Of a DNA stretch of 8,487 bases, positions 1 to 7,406 are shown in pieces. Each line of letters starts with the position of its first letter. The stretch's first letter is position 1. A model generated the notes under the pieces. The model was not told the origin of the DNA and made no database searches. It saw nothing but the letters and a program-made list of their open reading frames with translations. The translations under genes and the position numbers were made by a program. The DNA is from Desulfobacterales bacterium (GTDB lineage Bacteria; Desulfobacterota; Desulfobacteria; Desulfobacterales; C00003060). Location of the stretch: NCBI GenBank assembly GCA_030668505.1, contig DAOUTV010000055.1, positions 1 through 8,487 on the forward strand, given 5' to 3'.

Positions 1-2009
1 AGGAAGGGGGCTCTTTTCTCTTAAATTCCCCCTGGACTGCCAAGGAAATGGCGAGCAAACTGCCTGACCCCATGAAACGCAAGATTGCCCAAATGAAGAT
101 AAATTTTTACAATATTGACGCGGTCAAGATCGGTGCCCAACTGGGACTGGGCGCCCGCATCAACATGATCATGCAGGCAGCCTTTTTTCAAATATCAGGT
201 GTCATTCCTCCGGAAGAGGCATTTAACTATATGAAGACTGCCATCAAGAAAACTTACGGGAAAAAGGGAGACAAGATCGTCAAAATGAACATTGACGCTG
301 TGGACAAGGCCATCGGCGCCTTAAAGAAGATCGCTGTTCCCAAATCATGGGCCACGGCAGGTCAGGAAGCCTATATGGAAAGGGATGAGCCTGAGTTTGT
401 GACAAATGTCATGCGACCCATGCTGGCCCAACAGGGCGACAAGCTCCCTGTGAGCGCCATGCCCCCGGACGGGATATTTCCCACCGCCACCACCCAATAT
501 GAGAAAAGGGGTATTGCCATCAATGTGCCCGAGTGGCAGGAGGAAAACTGCATCCAGTGCAACCAGTGTGCCTTTGTTTGCCCCCATGCGGTCATAAGGC
601 CGGTGCTTGCACATGAGGAAGATCTAAAAGATGCCCCTAAGGATTTTGTGACCGTGGATACCAAGGGCAAGGAGCTAAAAGGCTTACGCTACAGGATTCA
701 GATAAGCCCACTTGACTGCACCGGGTGCGGCAACTGCGCCCAGGTCTGTCCTGCCAAGACAAAGGCCCTTGTCATGAAGCCCCTTGCCACCCAGACAAAG
801 CTGCAGGTGCCCAATCATGTCTTTTCAACAGAGCTTCCCATTTTAGATGATCTGATGCCCATGACGTCTGTAAAAGGGAGCCAGTTCAGACAGCCCCTCT
901 TTGAGTTTTCAGGCGCATGTCCGGGTTGTGGTGAGACACCCTATGTGAAACTCATCACACAGCTCTTTGGTGATCGCATGATGATTGCAAACGCTACGGG
1001 TTGCTCTTCTATATATGGAGGCTCTGCCCCTGTCTGCCCTTACACAGTTAATGAGGATGGGCATGGTCCTGCGTGGGCTAATTCGCTTTTTGAAGACAAT
1101 GCTGAATATGGTTTTGGCATGGAGCTGGGTGTTACCCAGAGGCGTGAAAAACTGGCCGATCTAATGCGTGAAGCCAGAGAAAGTGGTGTCTCGAAAGACC
1201 TTGATGAGGCATTCCAGGGATGGCTTGAGAACATGAGTGACGGGGAGAAATCAAAGGAGCTTGGCAGGCAGATCATTGATCTCATTGAACTTGAACTTGC
1301 AAGCCCTGAGGGTGAAGACTTTAACCCGCTCCTTATTGATATTCTTGACAGAAGCGATTATCTGACCAAGAAATCCATCTGGGTCTTTGGCGGAGACGGA
1401 TGGGCCTATGATATTGGCTATGGTGGCCTTGATCATGTAATTGCCTCGGGCCATGATGTAAACATCCTGGTGCTTGACACAGAGGTCTACTCCAACACCG
1501 GTGGTCAGGCCTCCAAGTCAACGCCCACGGGCGCTGTGGCCAAGTTTGCTGCTGGTGGCAAGCCCACACAGAAAAAGGATCTGGGTCGTATGGCCATGAC
1601 TTATGGGTATGTGTATGTAGCCTCTGTGGCCATGGGTGCCAGCAAGAACCAGGTTTTGAAGGCTATTTTAGAGGCAGAGAGCTATCGAGGGCCTTCCTTG
1701 ATTATTGCCTATGCCCCATGCATTAACCACGGTATCAATATGGGGCTTACACAGGAAGAGGAAAAGAAGGCCGTGGAGACGGGATATTGGTCCCTTTACA
1801 GGTATAACCCGTTACTTAAAGAGGAGGGGAAAAACCCGTTTATTCTTGATTCCAAAGAGCCCAAAGGGGGTTTTAGGGAATTTCTAATGGGCGAAGTGCG
1901 TTATTCGAGCCTCACGAGAACCTTCCCGGATCATGCCGAAGTGCTTTTTCAAAAGGCTGAAAAAGACATGAAGGAGAGATACGAGAATTATAAACGTATA
2001 GCTGGATAA
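1..2009 (+). CDS. nifJ: Pyruvate:ferredoxin (flavodoxin) oxidoreductase, C-terminal part (5' truncated by window)
   Basis: Cytoplasmic enzyme that oxidatively decarboxylates pyruvate with CoA to acetyl-CoA and CO2, reducing ferredoxin or flavodoxin. The frame is open from base 3 with no stop, and the residues before the first ATG at 48 (EGGSFLLNSPW) already match the family, so the gene starts upstream. About 668 residues of a family-typical length near 1,170-1,200 are visible. Seen in order: an 8-Fe ferredoxin domain with CIQCNQCAFVCP (from 549) and CTGCGNCAQVCP (from 717); then the thiamine-diphosphate domain. That domain has Cys codons at 918 and 927 (ACPGCGE), 1002 (NATGCSS) and 1719 (YAPCINHG), which match the four ligands of the proximal cluster. 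The TPP/Mg motif GGDGWAYDIGYGG starts near 1389. The protein ends about two dozen residues after TRTFPDHAEVLFQ, so it lacks the long C-terminal extension known from the Desulfovibrio africanus enzyme. Family assignment is firm; pyruvate as the substrate is inferred from the family. Confidence 0.96.
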   Translation, partial: EGGSFLLNSPWTAKEMASKLPDPMKRKIAQMKINFYNIDAVKIGAQLGLGARINMIMQAAFFQISGVIPPEEAFNYMKTAIKKTYGKKGDKIVKMNIDAVDKAIGALKKIAVPKSWATAGQEAYMERDEPEFVTNVMRPMLAQQGDKLPVSAMPPDGIFPTATTQYEKRGIAINVPEWQEENCIQCNQCAFVCPHAVIRPVLAHEEDLKDAPKDFVTVDTKGKELKGLRYRIQISPLDCTGCGNCAQVCPAKTKALVMKPLATQTKLQVPNHVFSTELPILDDLMPMTSVKGSQFRQPLFEFSGACPGCGETPYVKLITQLFGDRMMIANATGCSSIYGGSAPVCPYTVNEDGHGPAWANSLFEDNAEYGFGMELGVTQRREKLADLMREARESGVSKDLDEAFQGWLENMSDGEKSKELGRQIIDLIELELASPEGEDFNPLLIDILDRSDYLTKKSIWVFGGDGWAYDIGYGGLDHVIASGHDVNILVLDTEVYSNTGGQASKSTPTGAVAKFAAGGKPTQKKDLGRMAMTYGYVYVASVAMGASKNQVLKAILEAESYRGPSLIIAYAPCINHGINMGLTQEEEKKAVETGYWSLYRYNPLLKEEGKNPFILDSKEPKGGFREFLMGEVRYSSLTRTFPDHAEVLFQKAEKDMKERYENYKRIAG

Positions 2010-2017
2010 GAAGGGAA

Positions 2018-2030
2018 ATCCTGGCAGGAT
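2018..2030 (+). other. Small hairpin after the PFOR gene
   Basis: ATCCT-GGC-AGGAT forms a 5-bp stem with a 3-base loop starting 9 bases after the PFOR stop codon. No T-run follows, so it is not a convincing intrinsic terminator. The 95 bases between PFOR and the methyltransferase show no clear promoter, and the two genes may be co-transcribed. Confidence 0.2.
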
Positions 2031-2104
2031 CATAAAGATTTCGACTGAAGTATTTTGTATAAGGTATTTGCGTTGTTTGTGGATAGTCGCAGTGGTAGTA
2101 CTTG

Positions 2105-2797
2105 ATGTCTAAGCGGAATAACAAAAAAGGCAGGCTCTTTGATAGTTGGCCCGAAAAGTATGACCAGTGGTTCGACACACCCATTGGTGCACTTGTGAAG
2201 AGATACGAGAGTGAGCTTCTCCTGGACCTGTTAAGGCCCAAACAGGGGGAGAAAATTCTTGATGTCGGTTGCGGAACAGGGGTGTTTACGCTCGATATTC
2301 TATCTTTTGACCCATATGTGATAGGTCTTGATATGTCCCTGCCCATGCTCGTGCGTGCAGGGCACAAGGCAAGGGAATATCCTTTCCGTGGGATTATCGG
2401 CGATATGATGTCCCTGCCATTTTCGGATGGCTCCTTTGATAAGGTCGTCTCCATGACCGCCATCGAGTTTGTAAAGGATGCACAAAGGACCGTTAAGGAA
2501 TTATTCCGGGTGACCAGGGGAGGGGGCCGTATTGTGGTGACCACCCTCAATAGCCTCAGTCTCTGGGCCGATCGCAGGATGCATGAGGCTAAAAAAGGCC
2601 ATTCTATATTTGAAAAGATAATTTTCAGATCTCCGGATGAGATACGTTCCATTGCCTCTGCAAATGCTGTGCTTAAGACAGCTATACATTTTCAGAAGGA
2701 TGATGATCCTGAGGAGGCGCCTGAAATTGAACGTGAAGGGCGGAAGAGGGGCTCAATGACGGGAGCCTTTCTGGCTGTGAGGTGGGAAAAGCCCTGA
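2105..2797 (+). CDS. Class I SAM-dependent methyltransferase (Methyltransf_11 type)
   Basis: A 230-residue soluble protein expected to transfer a methyl group from S-adenosylmethionine; the acceptor cannot be told from the sequence. The Rossmann-fold signature is clear: motif I ILDVGCGTGVF near residues 50-60, an acidic residue ending strand beta2 (VIGLDMS), motif II-like GDMMSLPFSDGSFDKVVS, and the post-motif pattern ELFRVTRGGGRIVVTT. The ATG at 2105 is preferred. A TTG lies directly before it at 2102, and an in-frame TAG at 2096-2098 prevents any longer start. Only a weak purine-rich stretch (AGTGGTAG) precedes it, so translation may be modest. The C-terminal third (after about residue 150) is charged and not diagnostic. 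It lies 95 bases after PFOR and 204 bases before the cytochrome gene, and nothing ties it mechanistically to either. Small methyltransferases of this class also act in quinone, biotin and natural-product synthesis, so no gene name is given. Confidence 0.88.
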   Translation: MSKRNNKKGRLFDSWPEKYDQWFDTPIGALVKRYESELLLDLLRPKQGEKILDVGCGTGVFTLDILSFDPYVIGLDMSLPMLVRAGHKAREYPFRGIIGDMMSLPFSDGSFDKVVSMTAIEFVKDAQRTVKELFRVTRGGGRIVVTTLNSLSLWADRRMHEAKKGHSIFEKIIFRSPDEIRSIASANAVLKTAIHFQKDDDPEEAPEIEREGRKRGSMTGAFLAVRWEKP

Positions 2798-3001
2798 GGT
2801 TTATACCAGATAGGCCAGGGGGGAGTTTGTTGGTTTTGGTCTGTCTTGGTAAGGCCATATTGCAGTATATTGTTATCATTAGGCATAGAAAGATTTTTTA
2901 CATTATATGTTAAATTCGCTTATTGTTCATACCCGTAAACCAGTTTATTTCTGACATAACCCGTTACGGAGCTATTATTCTCCCTTCATGTTAGCAGAAA
3001 G
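2798..3001. other. 204-base AT-rich intergenic region, possible promoter of the cytochrome gene
   Basis: The region is AT-rich from about 2857 to 2960. I see short weak symmetries only: ATATTGCAGTAT at 2857-2868 (one mismatch) and CCGTTACGG shortly before the gene. A TTGTTC (2923) and TATTTC (2946) pair with a 17-base spacer matches the sigma-70 consensus at only 3 of 6 positions each. A sigma-54 site was looked for and not found. Its length compared with the other gaps makes it the likeliest place for a new promoter, but no element can be named with confidence. Confidence 0.25.
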
Positions 3002-4795
3002 ATGACAATAAGAAATACAACTATTCTGATTTTTGTCTTAGCCTCCTTAATATTAAATGTTCAGACAAGCGATGCCTCCTGGCTGATAGATCCCGAAAAA
3101 TTTCATACCTCGGTCCATGGCCAGGCCTCCTGCCAGGACTGTCACGAGAACATTACCGAGCAAGATCTCCATCCGAACCCCGCGAATGTCAATAAAAACC
3201 TTCAAGACTTCTTTAGCGTGGATAGCTGCTTGTCATGCCACGATAATGTCATGGACGATCTGAATGAAAATATCCATGGAACAACAAGGGATATTGAAGA
3301 CCCCCAAAAATATGAGAATTGTCTTAAGTGTCATGATCCGCATTACCAACTTGGTCTTGGGGAAGACCAGGGTCGATTTGATCCCGCTAAACCCCGTCGT
3401 GAACAATGCGGTGCCTGTCATGAAACACGCACTTCCTTGCCGCCGCCCTCCGATGAAGACAGGGCATGTTTGGCCTGCCATCGCGCTATTGATCCCAAGG
3501 ATTCCCAAATGAAGGATCAAATTTCTAGACTCTGTTTCCACTGCCATTCCTTGGGGGGAACCCAGGCTCAAGAAATGACCGGCAAGAGGGTTTCACTGAT
3601 AAATAGCAGTGAATACCGGTCAGTTCCTCATGCCGGGCTCGCCTGCACGGCCTGTCATCTCGACGCCGATCAATTCAAGCACACTAACCAGAAGAGAAAA
3701 GATTGTCGCCAATGTCACCTTCACCATGACGAAAAGGTGGCCCATGATTCCCACATGGGAGTTGCCTGCGAGGCGTGTCATTTGGCAGGTGTGAAAGCCG
3801 CCAGGGATCCTGAATCTAAGCTCGTTTTTTGGGACAGGAAGCGCAAACCCGGAGAGCCTTCCAGCATCCATGAAATGATTATCGAGGATGACGAAACCTC
3901 ATGCCAGAGATGCCACTTTAAGGGCAATCAGGTCGGCGCCGCATCCATGATCTTGCCGGCCAAAAGTATCATGTGTATGCCCTGCCATACAGCCAACTTT
4001 TCAGTGGATGATACCACCACGATTCTTGCTTTGATCGTTTTCTTGGTCGGAATCGTGATGATCTTTTCTTATTGGCTATCCGGGGCTACTCCCGGGGAAA
4101 GGTATAGTAGCCCAGTTGGCAGGCTTTTCAATTTGTTATGGAACGGCATCAAAACCGTTTTTTCCCGCAAGATCTTCTTGATCATCAAGGCCATGATCCT
4201 GGATGTGCTTCTGCAAAGAAGACTCTTCAGACAGTCCGGGGTGCGCTGGCTCATCCACAGCCTGATTTTTCTTCCATTTGTTTTCAGATTTTTTTGGGGT
4301 CTGATTGCCCTTATAACGTCCCTCTGGGCTCCCGAATGCACGGTGACCTGGCCCATGCTGGACAAGAACCACCCGGTAACAGCTTTTCTGTTTGACATGA
4401 CAGGGATCATGGTTATTTTAGGAGCAGCCTTGGCCTTTATTCGAGGGCTTCTTAAGAGATCCCACAAACCTCCCGGTTTGCCAGGACAGGATCGGCTGGC
4501 ACTGAGCTTAATTGGCGGCATTGTGGCTATCGGTTTTATTTTAGAGGGCATGCGTATCGCCATGACAGGTAGTCCTGCCGGTGCATGCTATGCGTTTATT
4601 GGCTGTGCAGTTAGCACCCTGTTCTCAGATTCGACCGGCTTGACACAATCTTACGGATACATATGGTATATCCATGCCATCTTAACGGGAATATTTGTTG
4701 CCTATCTCCCCTTCAGCCGTATGTTCCATATTATTATGGGGCCGATAGTTCTGGCCATGAATGTGATCTCGGAACATGAAACTGGCAGGAGATAG
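3002..4795 (+). CDS. Undecaheme c-type cytochrome fused to a NarI/DsrM-like membrane cytochrome b
   Basis: A 597-residue membrane redox protein. Residues 1-25 form a Sec signal peptide. Residues 40-330 carry eleven CXXCH heme c sites (Cys at 44, 76, 107, 136, 156, 178, 215, 235, 256, 301 and 325), with twelve further histidines available as distal ligands, so this domain should be periplasmic. About five membrane segments follow (near 338-360, 416-440, 458-482, 498-520 and 553-585). The last has His558 and His576, 18 residues apart in a context (PFSRMFH) typical of NarI/DsrM/HmcE-type cytochrome b. His419 fits the first-pair position, but the residue ten further on is Arg429 rather than His. 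Role (inference): electron transfer between quinones or a cytoplasmic HdrD-like partner and periplasmic acceptors or donors. In the Hmc and Tmc complexes the c and b parts are separate proteins; here they are one. The start is the ATG at 3002, which gives the complete signal peptide; its Shine-Dalgarno is weak. Confidence 0.9.
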   Translation: MTIRNTTILIFVLASLILNVQTSDASWLIDPEKFHTSVHGQASCQDCHENITEQDLHPNPANVNKNLQDFFSVDSCLSCHDNVMDDLNENIHGTTRDIEDPQKYENCLKCHDPHYQLGLGEDQGRFDPAKPRREQCGACHETRTSLPPPSDEDRACLACHRAIDPKDSQMKDQISRLCFHCHSLGGTQAQEMTGKRVSLINSSEYRSVPHAGLACTACHLDADQFKHTNQKRKDCRQCHLHHDEKVAHDSHMGVACEACHLAGVKAARDPESKLVFWDRKRKPGEPSSIHEMIIEDDETSCQRCHFKGNQVGAASMILPAKSIMCMPCHTANFSVDDTTTILALIVFLVGIVMIFSYWLSGATPGERYSSPVGRLFNLLWNGIKTVFSRKIFLIIKAMILDVLLQRRLFRQSGVRWLIHSLIFLPFVFRFFWGLIALITSLWAPECTVTWPMLDKNHPVTAFLFDMTGIMVILGAALAFIRGLLKRSHKPPGLPGQDRLALSLIGGIVAIGFILEGMRIAMTGSPAGACYAFIGCAVSTLFSDSTGLTQSYGYIWYIHAILTGIFVAYLPFSRMFHIIMGPIVLAMNVISEHETGRR

Positions 4796-4818
4796 TAACA
4801 GAAAATATCAGTTGTTCA

Positions 4819-4854
4819 GAGTTTAAGTTACTTCCATTGGTAACTTTGAAACTC
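4819..4854 (+). promoter_or_regulatory. Strong hairpin upstream of the GlcD-like gene (possible anti-terminator)
   Basis: The left arm GAGTTTAAGTTAC (4819-4831) pairs along its full length with GTAACTTTGAAACTC (4840-4854), apart from a 2-base bulge in the right arm. The loop is 8 bases (TTCCATTG). No T-run follows directly. Its right arm contains AAACTC, which is also needed by the next hairpin, so the two structures cannot form together. Confidence 0.5.
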
Positions 4855-4889
4855 AGCGTTGGTGTCAAATTCTTACAATGAGTTTTTTT
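4849..4889 (+). terminator. Candidate terminator or attenuator hairpin with T-run
   Basis: AAACTCA (4849-4855) pairs with TGAGTTT (4879-4885), and inside it TTG (4859-4861) pairs with CAA (4876-4878) across a 3-base bulge. Seven T's occupy 4883-4889, directly before the ribosome binding site AGGAAG. The stem is AT-rich with a 14-base loop, so it would be weak alone. It overlaps the arm of the preceding hairpin. It may end cytochrome transcripts in part or regulate read-through into the dehydrogenase genes. Confidence 0.35.
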
Positions 4890-4895
4890 AGGAAG
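4890..4895 (+). promoter_or_regulatory. Ribosome binding site of the GlcD-like gene
   Basis: AGGAAG lies 7 bases before the ATG at 4903 and fixes that start. It immediately follows the T-run of the candidate attenuator, so folding of that hairpin could also affect access to it. Confidence 0.7.
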
Positions 4896-4902
4896 TTTAT
4901 AT

Positions 4903-6294
4903 ATGGATGAAAAAATCAAACAGGCCCTGATTGATATTGTGGGCGAAAATAATTACACAGACAGCCTGATCGATATGGTATCCTATTCCTGCGATGCGTC
5001 TGAGTATAGCCAAAGACCTTCATGCGGGGTATGGGTTGAGACTGCCGAGCTTGTCTCGAACATTTTGAAATTTGCCAACCGGGAGCACATCCCGGTTGTC
5101 CCCAGGGGCGCAGGAACGGGTCTTACCGGCACGGCTACTCCGGTGGATGAGGCAATTGTCCTTGACTTGAGTCACATGAATAAAATCATAAGGATCAGTA
5201 TTGAAGACCGCCTGGCGATAGTTCAGCCTGGTGTGGTTTATGCTGATCTTGAGAAAGCACTTGCTCATTATGGGTTTTTCTTTCCGCCCGATCCCGCGAG
5301 CGGTACTGTCTGCACGTTAGGGGGGAATGTGGCAACCAACGCCGGGGGTGTGAAGGGAGCCAAGTATGGGACCACTCGAGATTATGTCCTGGGTCTCCAG
5401 GTGGTTCTTCCGGACGGACGTATCATGAGAACCGGTTCAAGGACCATGAAGAGCGTATCCGGATACGATCTGACGAAGCTTTTTGTGGGCTCCGAGGGAA
5501 CATTGGGGGTAATTACAGAGATTATACTCAAGATCAATCCCAAGACCACTGCGGCCAGCACTTCGATGGCCACCTTCGATAACCTTGAGGACGCGGGCCG
5601 GGCCGTTAGCCAGGTCATGTACAGCGGCATAATACCCAGTGTGCTGGAGATTTTGGGACGCGATACCATTATGGCCATCAACCAGAACACAGATCTCGAC
5701 CTCCCTGAAGTTGATGCCATACTACTTGCGGAGACGGATGGCTACACCACGGGGGAGACCGATTTTCAGATGGGAAAGGTCATTGAGGTTTTCAATAAAA
5801 ACAATGCCAGGGTGGTCAAAAAGGCCAAGTCGGAGAAGGAGGCCTCTGAGCTCTGGGTGGCCAGAAAGTCCGCATATGCAGTTCTATCAAGGATTAAAAC
5901 CCATGTTGTGCTTGAAGATGTAACCGTCCCCATGGCTAAGATCGCCGATTTGCTTAAAGGGATTAAGGCCATTTCGGAGAAACACAACATTATGATCGCC
6001 ACCTACGGTCACGCAGGAGACGGGAATCTTCATCCCCAATTCGTATACGACGGGTATGACCCGGAACAGGTTAAGAAGAAGAAAGCGGCAAGCGCCGAAC
6101 TTTTTCAATTAACCATTGATCTTGGAGGAACCCTCACCGGTGAACACGGCATCGGTCTCCAGAAAGCCCCCTTTATGACCATGGAGCATGACCCGGCGGC
6201 CATGGACGTAATGCGTGGCATCAAGAGGTTGTTGGATCCCAACAATATCCTCAATCCCGGCAAAATGGCACTTGATAAAAAAAATGGAAACTAA
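4903..6294 (+). CDS. glcD: FAD-linked oxidase, GlcD/D-lactate dehydrogenase family
   Basis: A 463-residue cytoplasmic or membrane-associated flavoprotein, full length for the family, that oxidises 2-hydroxyacids such as D-lactate or glycolate. Domains: FAD_binding_4 (PCMH fold) from about 40 to 212, with VVPRGAGTGLTGTATP (65-80), PPDPASGTVCTLGGNVATNAGG (128-149, the FAD pyrophosphate region), YGTTRDYVLGLQVVLPDG (155-172) and KLFVGSEGTLGVITE (192-206). Then FAD-oxidase_C, with TYGHAGDGNLHPQF (367-380), LGGTLTGEHGIGLQK (407-421) and the terminal LLDPNNILNPGKM. The HAGDGNLHP histidines and the GEHGIG block are the conserved substrate-site region of the family. There is no signal peptide. The next gene, an HdrD/GlcF-like Fe-S protein, overlaps its 3' end, so the pair probably forms one dehydrogenase. 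D-lactate is the most likely substrate given the PFOR gene upstream, but the family also covers glycolate, 2-hydroxyglutarate and other acids, so the substrate is not settled. Confidence 0.93.
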   Translation: MDEKIKQALIDIVGENNYTDSLIDMVSYSCDASEYSQRPSCGVWVETAELVSNILKFANREHIPVVPRGAGTGLTGTATPVDEAIVLDLSHMNKIIRISIEDRLAIVQPGVVYADLEKALAHYGFFFPPDPASGTVCTLGGNVATNAGGVKGAKYGTTRDYVLGLQVVLPDGRIMRTGSRTMKSVSGYDLTKLFVGSEGTLGVITEIILKINPKTTAASTSMATFDNLEDAGRAVSQVMYSGIIPSVLEILGRDTIMAINQNTDLDLPEVDAILLAETDGYTTGETDFQMGKVIEVFNKNNARVVKKAKSEKEASELWVARKSAYAVLSRIKTHVVLEDVTVPMAKIADLLKGIKAISEKHNIMIATYGHAGDGNLHPQFVYDGYDPEQVKKKKAASAELFQLTIDLGGTLTGEHGIGLQKAPFMTMEHDPAAMDVMRGIKRLLDPNNILNPGKMALDKKNGN

Positions 6295-7387
6295 ATACGA
6301 TTTTGAGAGAAAGTACCGAGTACAAATACTGCAATGCTCACGATGCGGTTTTTGCCAGGCGGTCTGTCCTGTTTTCGGAGCCACCCTCCGTCCTGCATTG
6401 AATGCCCGGGGAAAGATGCTGTTGTTGAAAGAGGTAATGGACGGAAAAGTCCAACTCAATGATGAATTAATTGAAACCATGTTCCAGTGCACTACCTGTG
6501 CTGCCTGCGCCGAAAGTTGCCCCTCCGGCGTAAACGTGCCCGACATCATCAAACAGGTGCGGAAGGACATGGTCAATATCGGTTCCTGCCACCCAGCGTT
6601 CAAAGGAATGAACGAGGTGCTAAAGAACCATACCAACATCTACGCGGAAGACGATCCCGAGGATTTTGAAAGGGAGCGAAACAAAAAGGCCGAATACGTG
6701 TATTTTATAGGATGCGTGGGCTCCTATCGAGAGGATGAAGCCACCCTGGAAACCCTCGATCTTCTGGATCGTCTCAACGTGGATTATACCCTGATTGATG
6801 AAGTATGTTGCAGCGGTGTTCTGGAGGATGTGGGATATGACATGAACGAGGATCTTGTGAGAAAAAATATGGATATGATCATGGCCACGGGGGCCAAGAC
6901 TGTAATAACCGGCTGCCCCTATTGCTCGCGGACTTTCAACAACAAACCCCAGTATGCTGAACTTAAGGACAAGGGGATCAAAGTCCTTCACATCACTCAA
7001 TTCCTGAAGGATTTTGACTTTGGTGTCACGACGGACAAGCTGGTGACCTACCATGATCCATGCGACTTGGGAAGGCACTGTGGTATTTATGAAGAGCCAA
7101 GAGAGATCATCAGGAAGATTGCACCAAACTTTGTGGAGTTGCGCCACAACCGTGTTGATTCCCTCTGTTGCGGGGCCGGTGGTGGTGTAAGGGGCGCCTA
7201 TGCCAAGAACTCTATTGCCATGGCACGCCGCAGGCTGGAGGAGGTTGAGGAAGTCGGTGCCGAGGTGGTGCTGACAGAGTGTAATTCCTGTGTGCATAAC
7301 CTTGCCAATGCCAAATTGCGCAAGCAGAAGTTCAAGATTTCCAACATATCTCAATTTGTTAATGAATTGATGGAAGAAGCAGAGTAG
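6284..7387 (+). CDS. HdrD/GlcF-like iron-sulfur protein with two CCG domains
   Basis: A 367-residue soluble electron-transfer subunit, probably the partner of the FAD oxidase before it. An N-terminal Fer4-type domain carries two [4Fe-4S] motifs: Cys18/21/24/28 (CSRCGFCQAVCP) and Cys69/72/75/79 (CTTCAACAESCP). Two cysteine-rich CCG domains follow: Cys144, Cys175-176, Cys211 and Cys214 (GCPYC); and Cys260, Cys295-296 (LCCGAGGG), Cys333 and Cys336 (ECNSC). CCG domains bind the noncubane [4Fe-4S] cofactors in HdrB/HdrD and occur in GlcF, LutA/LldE and succinate dehydrogenase SdhE-type subunits. No key cysteine is missing. The ATG at 6284 overlaps the preceding stop by 11 bases in another frame. 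It has no clear Shine-Dalgarno, so translational coupling is likely. An in-frame ATG at 6215 would add 23 residues but lies 80 bases inside the upstream gene and is less likely. The true electron acceptor is unknown; the lipoyl protein downstream or the membrane cytochrome are candidates. Confidence 0.92.
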   Translation: METKYDFERKYRVQILQCSRCGFCQAVCPVFGATLRPALNARGKMLLLKEVMDGKVQLNDELIETMFQCTTCAACAESCPSGVNVPDIIKQVRKDMVNIGSCHPAFKGMNEVLKNHTNIYAEDDPEDFERERNKKAEYVYFIGCVGSYREDEATLETLDLLDRLNVDYTLIDEVCCSGVLEDVGYDMNEDLVRKNMDMIMATGAKTVITGCPYCSRTFNNKPQYAELKDKGIKVLHITQFLKDFDFGVTTDKLVTYHDPCDLGRHCGIYEEPREIIRKIAPNFVELRHNRVDSLCCGAGGGVRGAYAKNSIAMARRRLEEVEEVGAEVVLTECNSCVHNLANAKLRKQKFKISNISQFVNELMEEAE

Positions 7388-7393
7388 AAAAAA

Positions 7394-7400
7394 AGGAGGT
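7394..7400 (+). promoter_or_regulatory. Strong ribosome binding site deciding a GTG start
   Basis: AGGAGGT ends 6 bases before the GTG at 7407. This near-perfect Shine-Dalgarno supports GTG rather than the in-frame ATG at 7428, and the GTG gives the N-terminus expected for an H-like protein. Confidence 0.8.
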
Positions 7401-7406
7401 AAGCGA

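Noticed and set aside
48..50. ATG as the true start of the PFOR gene
   Set aside because: The frame is open and family-like upstream to the window edge, so this is an internal methionine.
1912..2652. 246-codon open frame on the minus strand across the PFOR 3' end and the methyltransferase
   Set aside because: It lies opposite two well-supported genes, its translation is low in recognisable motifs, and it has no good ribosome binding site.
2846..2864. Possible sigma-54 promoter (TTGGTAAGGCCATATTGCA) before the cytochrome gene
   Set aside because: The GG and GC dinucleotides are 12 bases apart instead of the required 10.
4874..4879. TACAAT as a -10 box for the GlcD-like gene
   Set aside because: No -35 box lies at a proper distance, and transcription would start within the T-run, leaving almost no leader before the ribosome binding site.
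6215..6283. Earlier ATG start for the HdrD-like gene
   Set aside because: It would overlap the GlcD-like gene by 80 bases and add residues that do not fit the family; the ATG at 6284 gives the typical N-terminus.
6620..7354. 244-codon open frame on the minus strand inside the HdrD-like gene
   Set aside because: It is a mirror of a gene with complete cysteine motifs; the translation shows no domain.
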